Shown: positions 16,218 to 25,637, counted from the stretch's first letter. The stretch: 64,000 nt of DNA from Bacillus sp. NTK034 (GCF_017303275.1 NZ_JAFKOJ010000001.1:1054001-1118000), one strand, 5' to 3'. A program made the numbers and translations. Notes: generated by a model from the letters alone, not told the origin.

Positions 16218-19200
16218 AGCCATTAAAATTAACGATGCAGGCGTTCGGCCCTTACGCAGACAGTGAAAGCATTGATTTCACCGAGCTCGGAAACCGAACC
16301 ATGTTTGTCATCTCCGGAAAGACAGGTTCAGGAAAAACCACTATTTTTGACGGCATAAGCTATGCGATTTACGGAAAGGCAAGCGGGGAGGATCGAAATG
16401 GTCCAGAACTTCGAAGCCAGTTTGCGAAAAATAATACACTAACCGAGATTTCCCTCGAATTTATTTTAAGAAATAAAAGGTATTACATTGCAAGGTCTCC
16501 TCAGCAGGAAAAGAAAAAAGAGCGCGGCGATGGCACGACAACAGTAAGCGCCAAAGCAGAACTGTATATGTATGATGAAAATGGAGAGCAAAAGCTCCTG
16601 GCTTCAAATGTGAGGGATGTTGATGAAAAGATAAAAGAAATTATGATCATTGACAGCAATCAGTTCAGGCAAATTCTGATGATTCCCCAGGGAGAGTTCC
16701 GAAAGCTCCTTACTTCTGAAAGCAAGGATAAGGAAATCATTCTTCAGCGGTTATTCCATACTCAAATATACAAACGCATAGAAGAAAAACTAAAAGAAGA
16801 TGCAACTGAATTAAAAAGAACGGTAGAGGAACAGGTAAAACTGAGAGATCAGTATTTTAATCAGGTGCAGGCTGTATATAGCGAGGAGCTGAAATCTTAC
16901 CTCGAAGCAGGAAGTGTCAATGACACCCTGCTCCTGCCGCTTCTTGCAGAAGAAATCAAGGAGATGGCAAGTGGTCTTGATGAACTGACAGAAGAAGGAA
17001 AGAAGAAGAAGGAACAGAGAGATCATCTTCAGCAAAAGATCTATGAAGCTGAAATGGTGCTCAAACAGTTGAAGACGAAAGAAGAGTTAAAGAAAAGGAA
17101 AGAAGAGCTGGAAGGGCTAAGAGACCAATATACTGCAAAAGAGAATGCCATTGTACTTGCTCATAAAGCAGCCCTGCTCAATCAGCAGGAGCAACTCTGT
17201 CATGAATTGAAGAAAGATCTGAATGCAGCAAATGCCGACCTTCATGAGCTTCAGAAAAATATTGGCACTCTTGAAACCTTCCTAAAAGAAAAGCAAGTTA
17301 AATGGGAATCTGAAAAGAACCGCGAGGAAGAAAGAAAACAGGCTGCCGAACAGGTTAATCACCTGCAAAGTATGAAAGAGGACATTCATTCTTATGCAAA
17401 AGTGGAAAAGCAGGTCCGCTCTCTTGAAAAAAATCTTGAAAACCTCCGGCTTCAAAAAAAACAGAAAGATGAAGCCTATCAAAAAGCTGATCTGCAAATA
17501 AAAATACTGGCTGAAGAAAAGCAGGACATTGAAAAGAGTAAGCTTGCACAGATTGAGAATGAACGAAACCTGGAGAAACTGACAGACGAAATAGAACGGC
17601 TTCATAAATATGAAGAGCTGCATAAAGAGCATCAATTATTATTGGATGCATGCAGCAATAAGAAAAATTATTTTGAACAGACTTCATACAGGCTGAATGA
17701 TGCCAAACTGCTTGTGGAGGAACTGGAGGGCAAGTGGCTTCACGGACAGGCATCAATCTTAGCAGACAGGCTCCAAAACGGGGAAGCATGCCCAGTCTGC
17801 GGCTCAGACCACCATCCAAATCCGGCTGTATCGCCACATGATATTCCGGATGAAAAAGACCTGAAGGAAGCAAAGAAACAGGCAGCCCAAATTGAAGCTG
17901 AGAAAGCAAAAGCTGAGTCGGCATTTTATGAAGCCCAGTCCCGCATGAATTCCAGCGAGAGTGGATTGGCTGAAATAAAAGCCCAAATACAAAAACAGCG
18001 TACTGATTTTAAACAGGAAAGTTTGCTTGTGCTGAAAAATACACTTGCCGATCAAAAAAAGGATCTTCTTACACGTCATGCTGAACTGAAGAAGAAATCT
18101 TCAAGGCTGGAAAACTGTACTGCTGAGTTAGAAAAAACACAGCAGATGAAAGAAGCTCTGGCTGCAGAAATAGACCGGCTGCAAGACCAAATTAGTGACG
18201 CAGCCATTATGCATGCGGAAAAGAAAAGCAACTTGGTGAGGATGACGGATGCAATTCCTGAAAACCTGAGGTCTATTGAAGCTTATGAGTCAAATTTGAA
18301 TAATGCGGCTGAAAAAATTGAAACTATGCAAAGACAGCTGGAAACAGCCCAGCAGAATTATCAAGATGCAAAGTCGGCCCATATCGCAGAACAGGCAAAG
18401 CACGAGACACTCCAAAAGCAGGCTGTTAAAATCGAGCAAAAGCTTGCAGACGAAAGGCAGAATTTTGTGCAGCGCATGAAGGACCAGGGCTTTGAAGTCT
18501 ACGGAGTATACCGTGATGCCAAAAAATCAGAAGATCAAATCAGGCATCTTGAAGGTGAAGTAAGGAAATATCGGGAAGAAGTCCGTTCTGTACAGGATCG
18601 ATACGATGAGCTGATGCAGGTTTTAGAGGGGATTGAAAAACCTGATCTGGAAAGCTTGCAGGTATCATTACAAGAAACAGATGATCAATTGAAACTGATG
18701 CAGGATCAATATACAAATCTGTTTATGAAGAAGAAGCAAAACGAAGATACAATGCAAAAAATTACAGAAATAAATGAAAATATGAAAGCCCTTGAGGAAA
18801 GGTACAAAGTAATCGGGCACTTGTATGAAATTTCAAAAGGGCAGAACACTTATCGAATTACTTTTGAACGATTTGTCCTGGCGGCCTTTTTAGATGATAT
18901 ACTGAGGGAAGCCAACGGACGTTTATCAAAGATGACCAGCGGAAGATATATGCTGCTTCGAAAAACAGACCGGTCAAAGGGTAACGCACAAAGCGGCCTG
19001 GAATTGCTTGTGTTCGATCAATACACTGGACAGGAGAGGCATGTGAAAACTTTATCTGGCGGAGAAAGCTTTAAAGCCGCGCTCGCACTTGCTCTTGGCC
19101 TGGCAGACGTGGTGCAGCAATACGCAGGAGGGGTATCCCTTGAGACAATGTTCATTGATGAAGGATTTGGGACACTTGATCCCGAATCATTAGATCAGGC

Positions 19201-19348
19201 AATAGAAGCATTGATCGAAGTCCAAAGCAGCGGAAGGCTTGTAGGCATCATCTCTCATGTTCCTGAGCTGAAGGAAAGAATTGATGCACGTCTGGAAGTA
19301 ACTGCAAGCCAGACAGGAAGCCGAACACAGTTTCAATTTTTAAATTAG
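16214..19348 (+). CDS. sbcC: Exonuclease SbcCD, subunit C (Rad50-like ATPase)
   Basis: A 1044-residue SMC-like ATPase. Walker A is SGKTGSGKTTIFD (about residues 33-45). Two long coiled coils surround a zinc hook CPVCGSDHHP at about residue 525. The C-terminal head has the ABC signature LSGGESFKAALALALG and the Walker B FIDEGFGTLD. It drives and regulates the SbcD nuclease in repair of broken and stalled replication ends. It is translationally coupled to sbcD. The length is slightly below that of B. subtilis SbcC (about 1130), with the difference in the coiled coils; both heads are intact. Confidence 0.96.
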   Translation: MKPLKLTMQAFGPYADSESIDFTELGNRTMFVISGKTGSGKTTIFDGISYAIYGKASGEDRNGPELRSQFAKNNTLTEISLEFILRNKRYYIARSPQQEKKKERGDGTTTVSAKAELYMYDENGEQKLLASNVRDVDEKIKEIMIIDSNQFRQILMIPQGEFRKLLTSESKDKEIILQRLFHTQIYKRIEEKLKEDATELKRTVEEQVKLRDQYFNQVQAVYSEELKSYLEAGSVNDTLLLPLLAEEIKEMASGLDELTEEGKKKKEQRDHLQQKIYEAEMVLKQLKTKEELKKRKEELEGLRDQYTAKENAIVLAHKAALLNQQEQLCHELKKDLNAANADLHELQKNIGTLETFLKEKQVKWESEKNREEERKQAAEQVNHLQSMKEDIHSYAKVEKQVRSLEKNLENLRLQKKQKDEAYQKADLQIKILAEEKQDIEKSKLAQIENERNLEKLTDEIERLHKYEELHKEHQLLLDACSNKKNYFEQTSYRLNDAKLLVEELEGKWLHGQASILADRLQNGEACPVCGSDHHPNPAVSPHDIPDEKDLKEAKKQAAQIEAEKAKAESAFYEAQSRMNSSESGLAEIKAQIQKQRTDFKQESLLVLKNTLADQKKDLLTRHAELKKKSSRLENCTAELEKTQQMKEALAAEIDRLQDQISDAAIMHAEKKSNLVRMTDAIPENLRSIEAYESNLNNAAEKIETMQRQLETAQQNYQDAKSAHIAEQAKHETLQKQAVKIEQKLADERQNFVQRMKDQGFEVYGVYRDAKKSEDQIRHLEGEVRKYREEVRSVQDRYDELMQVLEGIEKPDLESLQVSLQETDDQLKLMQDQYTNLFMKKKQNEDTMQKITEINENMKALEERYKVIGHLYEISKGQNTYRITFERFVLAAFLDDILREANGRLSKMTSGRYMLLRKTDRSKGNAQSGLELLVFDQYTGQERHVKTLSGGESFKAALALALGLADVVQQYAGGVSLETMFIDEGFGTLDPESLDQAIEALIEVQSSGRLVGIISHVPELKERIDARLEVTASQTGSRTQFQFLN

Positions 19349-19355
19349 GAATAAG

Positions 19356-19388
19356 GGGAAAAAGGATAGACCATCTTTCCTTTTTCCC
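19356..19388 (+). other. Hairpin between sbcC and the next gene
   Basis: GGGAAAAAGGA pairs with TCCTTTTTCCC (11 bp, 11-base loop). No T run follows, so it may be a processing or stability structure rather than a terminator. Confidence 0.4.
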
Positions 19389-19413
19389 ATACTATTAAAG
19401 TTGGTGATGACTG

Positions 19414-20091
19414 TTGAAGAAGAAAGTCGTTTTATCTTGGAGCGGAGGCAAAGACAGCTGCCTGGCTCTGGATGTGCTGATAAAAAAGGGGTTTGAGGTT
19501 GCATGCCTTCTTACAACGGTTCCGCAGGAGATTGGCAGAACCTTCGGGCATGGTGAAAAAAAGGAATTAATTCAGCTTCAGGCAAAAAGCTTATCCATAC
19601 CTGCAGAGTTTATTTATTGTACTTTTGAAGATTACTCAGAACGTTTCGTGAGTGATTTAAGAAAAATAAAAAACACATATGGGGTTACAGGCATTGCATA
19701 TGGGGATCTTTACTTGGATGGACACCGCGAATGGGGAGAAAAAACAGCAGCTGATGCAGGATTGGATGCAGTATATCCTCTATGGATGGAGGAGAAAGAT
19801 AGTCTTAAGGCATTAAAGGCATTTGTGGAATCAGGCTATAAAGCGAAAGTCATACGTGTCCGGGAAGATGTATTGGACAGCTCCTGGCTGGGCAAGGAAC
19901 TTAATCAAGACTTTGTAAGCAAAATTGAAGCAAAACCTGTATGTCCAATGGGTGAATCAGGTGAGTATCATACGTTTGTTTATGACGGTCCGCTATTTTC
20001 TAATAGCATTCAGCTGGACTCTCCTGAAGTGATTCAGCTTGAAACCACAAATAAATTGGAATTTGTCGAGTTTAGGCTCGCTGAAAAATAA
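19414..20091 (+). CDS. Dph6-like ATP pyrophosphatase (diphthine-ammonia ligase family)
   Basis: A 225-residue N-type ATP pyrophosphatase. The PP-loop is SWSGGKDSCLALD at the N terminus; the family block GIAYGDLYLDGHREWGE and the C-terminal GESGEYHTFVYDGP match the Dph6/MJ0570 family. In archaea and eukaryotes Dph6 amidates diphthine on elongation factor 2, but bacteria have no diphthamide, so the bacterial substrate is unknown. It starts at TTG, the in-frame start that opens with the PP-loop. It lies downstream of sbcC and 32 bases before a SET-domain gene. Confidence 0.85.
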   Translation: MKKKVVLSWSGGKDSCLALDVLIKKGFEVACLLTTVPQEIGRTFGHGEKKELIQLQAKSLSIPAEFIYCTFEDYSERFVSDLRKIKNTYGVTGIAYGDLYLDGHREWGEKTAADAGLDAVYPLWMEEKDSLKALKAFVESGYKAKVIRVREDVLDSSWLGKELNQDFVSKIEAKPVCPMGESGEYHTFVYDGPLFSNSIQLDSPEVIQLETTNKLEFVEFRLAEK

Positions 20092-20123
20092 AACGTCATT
20101 GACGAGAATGTGCAGGTAACGAA

Positions 20124-20498
20124 ATGATTGAAATTAAGACATCAGCAGTAAGCGATGGCGAACATAATAGAGGAGTCTTTGCTACTCGCGATATTAAAAA
20201 GGGTGAACTGATTCATGAGGCCCCGGTCCTTCCTTATCCAAACAAAGAGCATCAGCATATTGAAAAAACGGCTCTAGCTGATTATGCGTTTGAATACGGG
20301 AAAAATCACAGTGCTATCTTATTAGGCTATGGGATGCTTTTTAACCATTCCTACAAGCCAAATGCAGTATATGATATCAATTTTGACAACCATACCTTTG
20401 ACTTTTTCGCCTATAGAGATATTAAAGCAGGTGAAGAGGTTCTGATTAATTATAATGGGGAAGCAGATAATGATGATCCCCTTTGGTTTAATAAATAA
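20124..20498 (+). CDS. SET-domain protein (putative lysine methyltransferase)
   Basis: A 124-residue minimal SET domain. The motifs are HNRGVFATRDIKKGE at the N terminus, the cofactor/active-site motif MLFNHSYKPNA (NHxxxPN form) and DIKAGEEVLINYNGE with the catalytic Tyr. SET proteins transfer methyl groups from SAM to lysines; they are common in eukaryotes and sporadic in bacteria. This one lacks the pre-SET and post-SET zinc parts, so it is of the small bacterial type. The target is unknown. It is in line with the Dph6-like gene upstream. Confidence 0.85.
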   Translation: MIEIKTSAVSDGEHNRGVFATRDIKKGELIHEAPVLPYPNKEHQHIEKTALADYAFEYGKNHSAILLGYGMLFNHSYKPNAVYDINFDNHTFDFFAYRDIKAGEEVLINYNGEADNDDPLWFNK

Positions 20499-20505
20499 TT
20501 TAATT

Positions 20506-20543
20506 GGAGACTGATTCTTTCCCTGGCCCGGAGAGCAGTCTCC
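20506..20543 (+). other. Hairpin between the SET and YwaF-like genes
   Basis: GGAGACTG pairs with CAGTCTCC around a GC-rich loop. There is no T run. It may affect expression of the next gene or mRNA stability. Confidence 0.35.
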
Positions 20544-20565
20544 AGCCCGGAAGGGAGAGAATAGT

Positions 20566-21297
20566 TTGTCCAGAGTATTTTCTCATGATTATAAAGCCTT
20601 CCCTTTTATGGTTTTTTCCGCACCTCATATTGCCATGATTGTCTTATTTGCCGCAGCAGCCGTACTTTTATTCATATTCAGAAAAGTTTTATACCGGCTT
20701 GATCAAGAATTCAGGCTGTATATGTTTCTATTGCTTTTTACTTTGGAACTCCTTTACCATTTCTGGCTTTATCATGGCGGGAGATGGGATATTTCCTTCA
20801 CTCTGCCGCTTCAGCTTTGCTCCATAAGCTTAGTTCTTTGCTTGTTATTATTAGCATCGAAATCTAAGACTGTCTTCCAGATTGTCTATTACATTGGCGT
20901 CACAGGGGCATTAATGGCCATTCTGACTCCTGAGCTGTTTCTAGGCTTTCCTCATTTTCGCTATTTTCAATTTTTTATTACTCATAATCTAATCGTTTGT
21001 ACCTGCCTTTATTTCGTGTTTGTTCATCAATTCAGGCCAACAGGAAAGGGTTTGTTCCAATCATTTACCTTCCTGAATTTCTGTGCAGCGGCGGCATTTT
21101 TCGCAAACAAGCTAACAGGAGGAAATTATATGTTCCTTTCCCGTAAGCCGGAAAATCCATCATTAATAGATTACTTTGGACCTTACCCTTATTACATAAT
21201 AACACTGGAAATTGCGGCAATATTCCTGTTTTCATTATTGCTGCTGCCATTCAAAATGATTGGAAAAGATAAAGCTGGAAAGGCGGAATCTGCTTGA
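20566..21297 (+). CDS. TIGR02206 (YwaF-like) membrane protein
   Basis: A 243-residue integral membrane protein with about six hydrophobic segments. The family features are the conserved SAPHIAMIVLF start, the LELLYHFWLYHGG segment, FTLPLQLCSISLVLCLLL, and GGNYMFLSRKPENPS between the last helices. The function is unknown; YwaF is the B. subtilis relative. The start is TTG 20566 after AAGGGAGAG. Its stop overlaps the TTG start of the pantothenate kinase gene (TTGA), so the two are coupled. Confidence 0.85.
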   Translation: MSRVFSHDYKAFPFMVFSAPHIAMIVLFAAAAVLLFIFRKVLYRLDQEFRLYMFLLLFTLELLYHFWLYHGGRWDISFTLPLQLCSISLVLCLLLLASKSKTVFQIVYYIGVTGALMAILTPELFLGFPHFRYFQFFITHNLIVCTCLYFVFVHQFRPTGKGLFQSFTFLNFCAAAAFFANKLTGGNYMFLSRKPENPSLIDYFGPYPYYIITLEIAAIFLFSLLLLPFKMIGKDKAGKAESA

Positions 21298-22097
21298 AAC
21301 CTGCTAAAATAGGAATTGATGCTGGAGGTTCTCTGCTGAAAATGGCTTTTGATGAACATGGTCAAATTCATTACAAAAGATATTCAATTGATGAACTGGA
21401 TAGTTCTCTGAAATGGCTGAGGATGATTGCTGGTGATGCGCCAATTGCCCTGACAGGCGGGAAGGCTGAATACCTTAAAAATGAGTTTTTTCAAAATGCC
21501 CGGATTGTTCCTGAATTTGAGTCTAGCGGTATAGGTGCATCCTATTTGATGAAGCAAGATGGTTTATCTTATGAAAAATTTCTCTTAATAAGTATAGGCA
21601 CAGGAACTTCGATTTGCCTGAACAGCGGCGGGAGAATCTCAAGGGTGTCCGGGAGCGGAATCGGCGGTGGCACATTGATGGGCCTGGGGAGATTGCTGAC
21701 AGGTGAAAAAGATTTTTCCGCGTTTGTTTCGCTGGCAGGCAGCGGGAAAGCAGAGAATGCAGATTTAATGGTTAAAGATATATACGCACCATTCAATTCA
21801 CCGATAGATGGCAGCCTGACTGCCAGCAATTTTGGGAAATTTAAAGATGATCATGTAAGCAAGGAAGACAAAGCTGCCAGTTTAACAAACATGATTGCAG
21901 AAACAATTGTGCTCCTAAGCACTCAGGCAGCAGTTCAGCACCGGATTGGCGATATTATTTATATAGGAAGCACGGTTCAGCATAATGAACCGTTAAAGCA
22001 CCTTTTAAAGAAGTATACCGCCATGCTTGGCAAGAATCCTGTCTTTATTCAAAATGGGGCGTATTGTGGAGCTATAGGTGCGATGCTGTCTTTATAA
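21294..22097 (+). CDS. coaW: Type II pantothenate kinase
   Basis: A 267-residue kinase that phosphorylates pantothenate, the first step of CoA synthesis. The actin-like ATPase motifs are IGIDAGGSLLKMAF (phosphate 1), ISIGTGTSICLNSGG (phosphate 2) and the adenosine motif YIGSTVQHN. The GSGIGGGTLMGLGRLLTG block is diagnostic of type II (CoaW). Many Bacilli have only the type III enzyme CoaX, so a second kinase is of note. It starts at TTG overlapping the upstream stop. Confidence 0.9.
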   Translation: MKPAKIGIDAGGSLLKMAFDEHGQIHYKRYSIDELDSSLKWLRMIAGDAPIALTGGKAEYLKNEFFQNARIVPEFESSGIGASYLMKQDGLSYEKFLLISIGTGTSICLNSGGRISRVSGSGIGGGTLMGLGRLLTGEKDFSAFVSLAGSGKAENADLMVKDIYAPFNSPIDGSLTASNFGKFKDDHVSKEDKAASLTNMIAETIVLLSTQAAVQHRIGDIIYIGSTVQHNEPLKHLLKKYTAMLGKNPVFIQNGAYCGAIGAMLSL

Positions 22098-22173
22098 AAC
22101 CAGATGATTGAAAGATTCTTTTTTTCAGGATACAGTGGAAAAAGAATGCAAAAAGAAGCAGGTGGCAGATTTG

Positions 22174-24051
22174 ATGAAAAGATACTTTACAATCGGTATG
22201 GCCGGCCATATCGATCATGGAAAAACTACATTGACAAAAGCATTAACAAATGTGGATACAGATAGGCTTAAAGAAGAAAAAGAAAGGCAAATATCCATAG
22301 AACTGGGATTTGCCCCTTTACATGAAGATGAGGAAATTCAAATTTCAGTAGTGGATGTACCGGGTCATGAGCGTTTTATCAGGCAAATGATTGCAGGTGT
22401 TGCAGGAATAGACTTAGTCATTCTGGCTGTCGCAGCAGATGAGGGTGTTATGCCGCAAACAAGAGAACATTTGGAAATTCTCGATTTTCTGGGGATCCGA
22501 AATGGCATTGTCGCCATAACAAAAATTGACCGTGTGGACGAAGAGTTCGCCAGCCTTGTTAAAGAGGAAATTCTTGAGGAACTGAAAGGCACTGTTTTTG
22601 AAGGTGTTCCATTTATTTTAACAGATAGCCTGTCAGGCAAAGGGATTGAAGAGTTAAAGGGTTTGATTATTCATACGCTGAAAGAACAGGACACACGGGA
22701 TGCAAAAGGTGCATTCCGCCTTCCAATCGATCAGGTCTTTACGGTGAAAGGCCAGGGAACTGTAATCAGAGGCACTGTTTATGAAGGAAAAGTCGAAGAA
22801 GGACAGCTTCTGAAAATCATGCCAACTGGTATCGAGACCAGGGCACGCCAGCTGCAGGTACATCATCAGCCTGCAAAATCGGCATTTGCAGGGCAAAGGG
22901 CAGCCATTAACCTTTCGGGTGTTTCGAAGGAGGATATTGAGCGGGGCGAGGTCCTTGTATCGTCTGAGCATTTCAGCGTCACGAAAACCATTGATGTAGC
23001 TGTAAGGATGGTGGTAGATTTAGAGCATATCGTCAAACAGAGAATGCCGATCAAATGCCATATTGGTACAGCTGAGGTCATGGGTAAAATCGTCTTTTTT
23101 GACCGTAATGAATTATCCAATTCAGAAGGAGAAATTCTCTGCCAGCTGCGTTTAGAAGAGGAAGTCGTCGCCAAAAGGGGAGACAGGTTCATTTTAAGAC
23201 GACCGAGTCCCCAGGAGACCATTGGCGGGGGCTGGGTGATTGATCCGAACGGTGAAAAATACCGGTTCGGCCAAAAAACCATTGAGGAATTAAGCAGGAA
23301 AAAAGAAGGGACACCGAACGATCGCATAAAAGCTGCGTTGTCAGAAAATAAGGTGCTTTCGCTTTCGGAGGTTACAGCAAAAACCTCGCTGGATGAATTG
23401 ACGGTTAAGGAAATACTTCAAGAAGAAGATTTCCTGAGAATTAACAGTAAGGAATTCACTTTATTAGCCATCAAAGAGGCAATAGAAGAAGAAATAGCTG
23501 ACCGCCTGAATGAGTTCCACCTGGAAAATCCAATGAAGCAAGGGGCCAATAAAGCAGAATTGCTGCAGGCAATGCAGAATAAATATCCTAAAATGCTGGT
23601 TGAATTTGTCTTAAATTCAGGGATTGAAAAAAGTGCATTTCAAAGAAAAGGACAGTTTTTACAGAATAATGGTTTTTATCCTCATGTACCGAAAAGCTGG
23701 CAAAAACGCACTGACAATCTTCTTGCTGAATTAAAAAAAGATGGCTATAAAGTAAAGCCTTTTGATGAGTATTATGCTTCCGCCGGGATTCCTGAGAATC
23801 TCAAAGGCGATTTAAAACGATATTTAGAAGACCAGGAAATCGTCGTACCGCTGGATGCACAAAACTATTGGCATGGTGATCATTTTAGAGAAGCGGTAGA
23901 AGAACTAAAAAAGAGCACAGATGCTGAATTTGAAGTGGGCCATGCAAAGGAAGTATTGGGTCTTTCCAGAAAGTATATGATTCCATTTCTTGAAAAGCTT
24001 GATTCTTTGGGTATTACTCGCAGAGCAGAAAATAAGAGAATATGGATTTAA
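22174..24051 (+). CDS. selB: Selenocysteine-specific translation elongation factor SelB
   Basis: A 625-residue EF-Tu-like GTPase for delivering selenocysteyl-tRNA. G1 is GHIDHGKTTLTKAL, G3 is DVPGHERFIRQMIAG, and G4 is TKID; domains 2 and 3 are followed by a winged-helix region of about 250 residues that is typical of SelB for binding the mRNA hairpin. ATG 22174 has AGGTGG eight bases upstream; an earlier in-frame TTG at 22108 lacks one. selA, selD and the Sec tRNA are not in the window, so the rest of the pathway must be elsewhere if it works. A terminator follows the stop. Confidence 0.92.
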   Translation: MKRYFTIGMAGHIDHGKTTLTKALTNVDTDRLKEEKERQISIELGFAPLHEDEEIQISVVDVPGHERFIRQMIAGVAGIDLVILAVAADEGVMPQTREHLEILDFLGIRNGIVAITKIDRVDEEFASLVKEEILEELKGTVFEGVPFILTDSLSGKGIEELKGLIIHTLKEQDTRDAKGAFRLPIDQVFTVKGQGTVIRGTVYEGKVEEGQLLKIMPTGIETRARQLQVHHQPAKSAFAGQRAAINLSGVSKEDIERGEVLVSSEHFSVTKTIDVAVRMVVDLEHIVKQRMPIKCHIGTAEVMGKIVFFDRNELSNSEGEILCQLRLEEEVVAKRGDRFILRRPSPQETIGGGWVIDPNGEKYRFGQKTIEELSRKKEGTPNDRIKAALSENKVLSLSEVTAKTSLDELTVKEILQEEDFLRINSKEFTLLAIKEAIEEEIADRLNEFHLENPMKQGANKAELLQAMQNKYPKMLVEFVLNSGIEKSAFQRKGQFLQNNGFYPHVPKSWQKRTDNLLAELKKDGYKVKPFDEYYASAGIPENLKGDLKRYLEDQEIVVPLDAQNYWHGDHFREAVEELKKSTDAEFEVGHAKEVLGLSRKYMIPFLEKLDSLGITRRAENKRIWI

Positions 24052-24063
24052 AGAGTTTTCTTT

Positions 24064-24099
24064 AAATAGATCAGCTTAAGAATGCTGATCTATTTTTTG
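24064..24099 (+). terminator. Terminator of selB
   Basis: AAATAGATCAGC pairs with GCTGATCTATTT, followed by more T. Confidence 0.88.
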
Positions 24100-24340
24100 T
24101 TTAGAAAGAAAAAAGTTTAATTAGAATAATCTGAAATATGATGAAAAACGACCCGGTTTCTTCTGATAGTTTGGAAATTACCACCAATAAATGCAGGATA
24201 AATTTACTACAATTTAACCACTCGAGGCAATACTATGAAAATATGGTTGATTATGCCTATTAGCCCATTATTTTCAGATAGGATTTTACTAGAATTATTA
24301 CTAATATTAGGTTGTCAAAGAAATTTAAGGAGTGTACAAC

Positions 24341-25327
24341 TTGAAGAAACAACTACTTACAATGGCTGCGACAGCTGGTTTTTTGATTACACCGTTCAAT
24401 GGAGAAGCAAGTGCTCATGAAAATAAATATATAGTTCAGTCTGGCGACACCTTATGGGGAATCTCCCGCTCTAACAATCTTTCAATTGAAGAGTTAAAGA
24501 CATGGAATCATATATCAGGATCGATAATTTACAAAGGACAAGCTCTGACTCTGCTCGCACCGCACAGCCATGACGCTTCAACAGGCGGGTCTTCTAGCAG
24601 TACTGTCAGCTACACAGTGAAATCAGGCGATACTTTATGGGGAATTGCAAGAACACATGGCTTTTCCGTCAGTACACTAAAAAGTTTAAACGGAATCAGC
24701 AGTGACACGATATATCCAGGTCAAAAGCTAAAAGTAAAAGGTTCGGTTAACACTGCTGCACCTTCTGCTCCTGCAAGCACTGGATCTTATACCATCAAAA
24801 GAGGCGACACTCTTTCAGGTATTGCATCTCGCCATAACTTATCGGTTTCACAACTAAAGGCAATGAACAGCCTTTCTTCTGACTTGATTTATGCCGGCCA
24901 GACTCTAAAAGTAACTGGTACGGCATCAAGCAAGCCGGCAGAATCACAGGTAGCAGGGCAAACGACATCAAAGGTGAATGAACTAATCGATGAAGCAAAG
25001 AAATACATTGGTTCACCTTATGAATGGGCAGGAAGCACACCTGCCGGATTCGACTGCAGCGGCTACCTGAATTACGTATACGGTAAAGCAGGAATTTCTA
25101 TTCCTCGTACTGTAGCATCCATTTGGAGCGCGACAAAACATGTAGCAGCACCAAAAGTGGGCGATTTGGTTTTCTTTGAAACATACAAGTCCGGCCCATC
25201 ACATGCGGGAATTTATCTTGGCAATTACAAATTCATTCATGCCGGTTCATCACGCGGTGTAGAAATCAGCGATATGAATAATTCATATTGGAAGCCTCGT
25301 TATTTAGGGGCGAAAACGACTTTTTAA
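24341..25327 (+). CDS. Cell-wall hydrolase: three LysM domains plus NlpC/P60
   Basis: A 328-residue secreted peptidoglycan DL-endopeptidase of the LytE/LytF type. Residues 1-26 form a signal peptide ending at AsA-like GEASA. Three LysM repeats follow (opening YIVQSGDTLWGI, YTVKSGDTLWGI, YTIKRGDTLSGI), separated by Ser/Ala-rich linkers, for binding glycan chains. The C-terminal NlpC/P60 domain has the Cys nucleophile in FDCSGYLNYVYG, the first His in PSHAGIYLG and the third residue in KFIHAGSSRG. TTG 24341 is chosen because AAGGAG lies eight bases before it, rather than GTG 24332, which overlaps that site. It would cut D-Glu-mDAP links during growth or separation. Confidence 0.93.
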   Translation: MKKQLLTMAATAGFLITPFNGEASAHENKYIVQSGDTLWGISRSNNLSIEELKTWNHISGSIIYKGQALTLLAPHSHDASTGGSSSSTVSYTVKSGDTLWGIARTHGFSVSTLKSLNGISSDTIYPGQKLKVKGSVNTAAPSAPASTGSYTIKRGDTLSGIASRHNLSVSQLKAMNSLSSDLIYAGQTLKVTGTASSKPAESQVAGQTTSKVNELIDEAKKYIGSPYEWAGSTPAGFDCSGYLNYVYGKAGISIPRTVASIWSATKHVAAPKVGDLVFFETYKSGPSHAGIYLGNYKFIHAGSSRGVEISDMNNSYWKPRYLGAKTTF

Positions 25328-25346
25328 TTAATTAAACTGCTCATGG

Positions 25347-25386
25347 AAAAGTACTCAACGCAATTAAGCTGCGTTGAGTACTTTTA
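25347..25386. terminator. Bidirectional terminator
   Basis: Fifteen-bp stem AAAAGTACTCAACGC/GCGTTGAGTACTTTT between the converging hydrolase and CsbD genes. Confidence 0.9.
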
Positions 25387-25578
25387 TTAATCTCTGCGAT
25401 CATTGAAAGTCTTCGACAGTGCTTCTTTTGCATCTCCCCATTTTTCCTGTGCCTGTCCTTTTAATTTATCCATATTGCCTTCAGCTTCTTTGGATTCATT
25501 ATTGGTCAGCTTCCCGTATTGCTTTTTAAATTCACCTTTTAATTGATCCGCATTGCCGTTTGTTTGATCTTTGTTCAT
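25387..25578 (-). CDS. CsbD-family general stress protein
   Basis: A 63-residue, highly charged, Gln/Lys-rich helical protein with the CsbD blocks NADQLKGEFKKQYGKL and GNMDKLKGQAQEKWGD. In B. subtilis csbD is a sigma-B general stress gene of unknown function. The start is ATG 25578 with AGGAGGAAATA upstream. A well-formed sigma-B promoter lies 35 bases upstream (25613-25637), which supports the assignment. Confidence 0.9.
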   Translation of the reverse strand: MNKDQTNGNADQLKGEFKKQYGKLTNNESKEAEGNMDKLKGQAQEKWGDAKEALSKTFNDRRD

Positions 25579-25612
25579 AATTATTTCCTCCTCTGTTGAC
25601 TTTCTATTTTGC

Positions 25613-25637
25613 ATACCCAAAACCTATTTTCCAAAAC
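25613..25637 (-). promoter_or_regulatory. Sigma-B promoter of the csbD-like gene
   Basis: On the minus strand, GTTTTG, a 13-base spacer, and GGGTAT match the sigma-B consensus GTTTAA-N12-14-GGGTAT almost fully. Confidence 0.75.

Noticed and set aside
17355-17924. Minus-strand frame opposite sbcC
   Set aside because: Shadow of the sbcC coiled-coil codons; no start signal.
24235-24420. Small frame before the LysM hydrolase gene
   Set aside because: It overlaps the hydrolase start out of frame, has only a poor ribosome site and no recognisable content.
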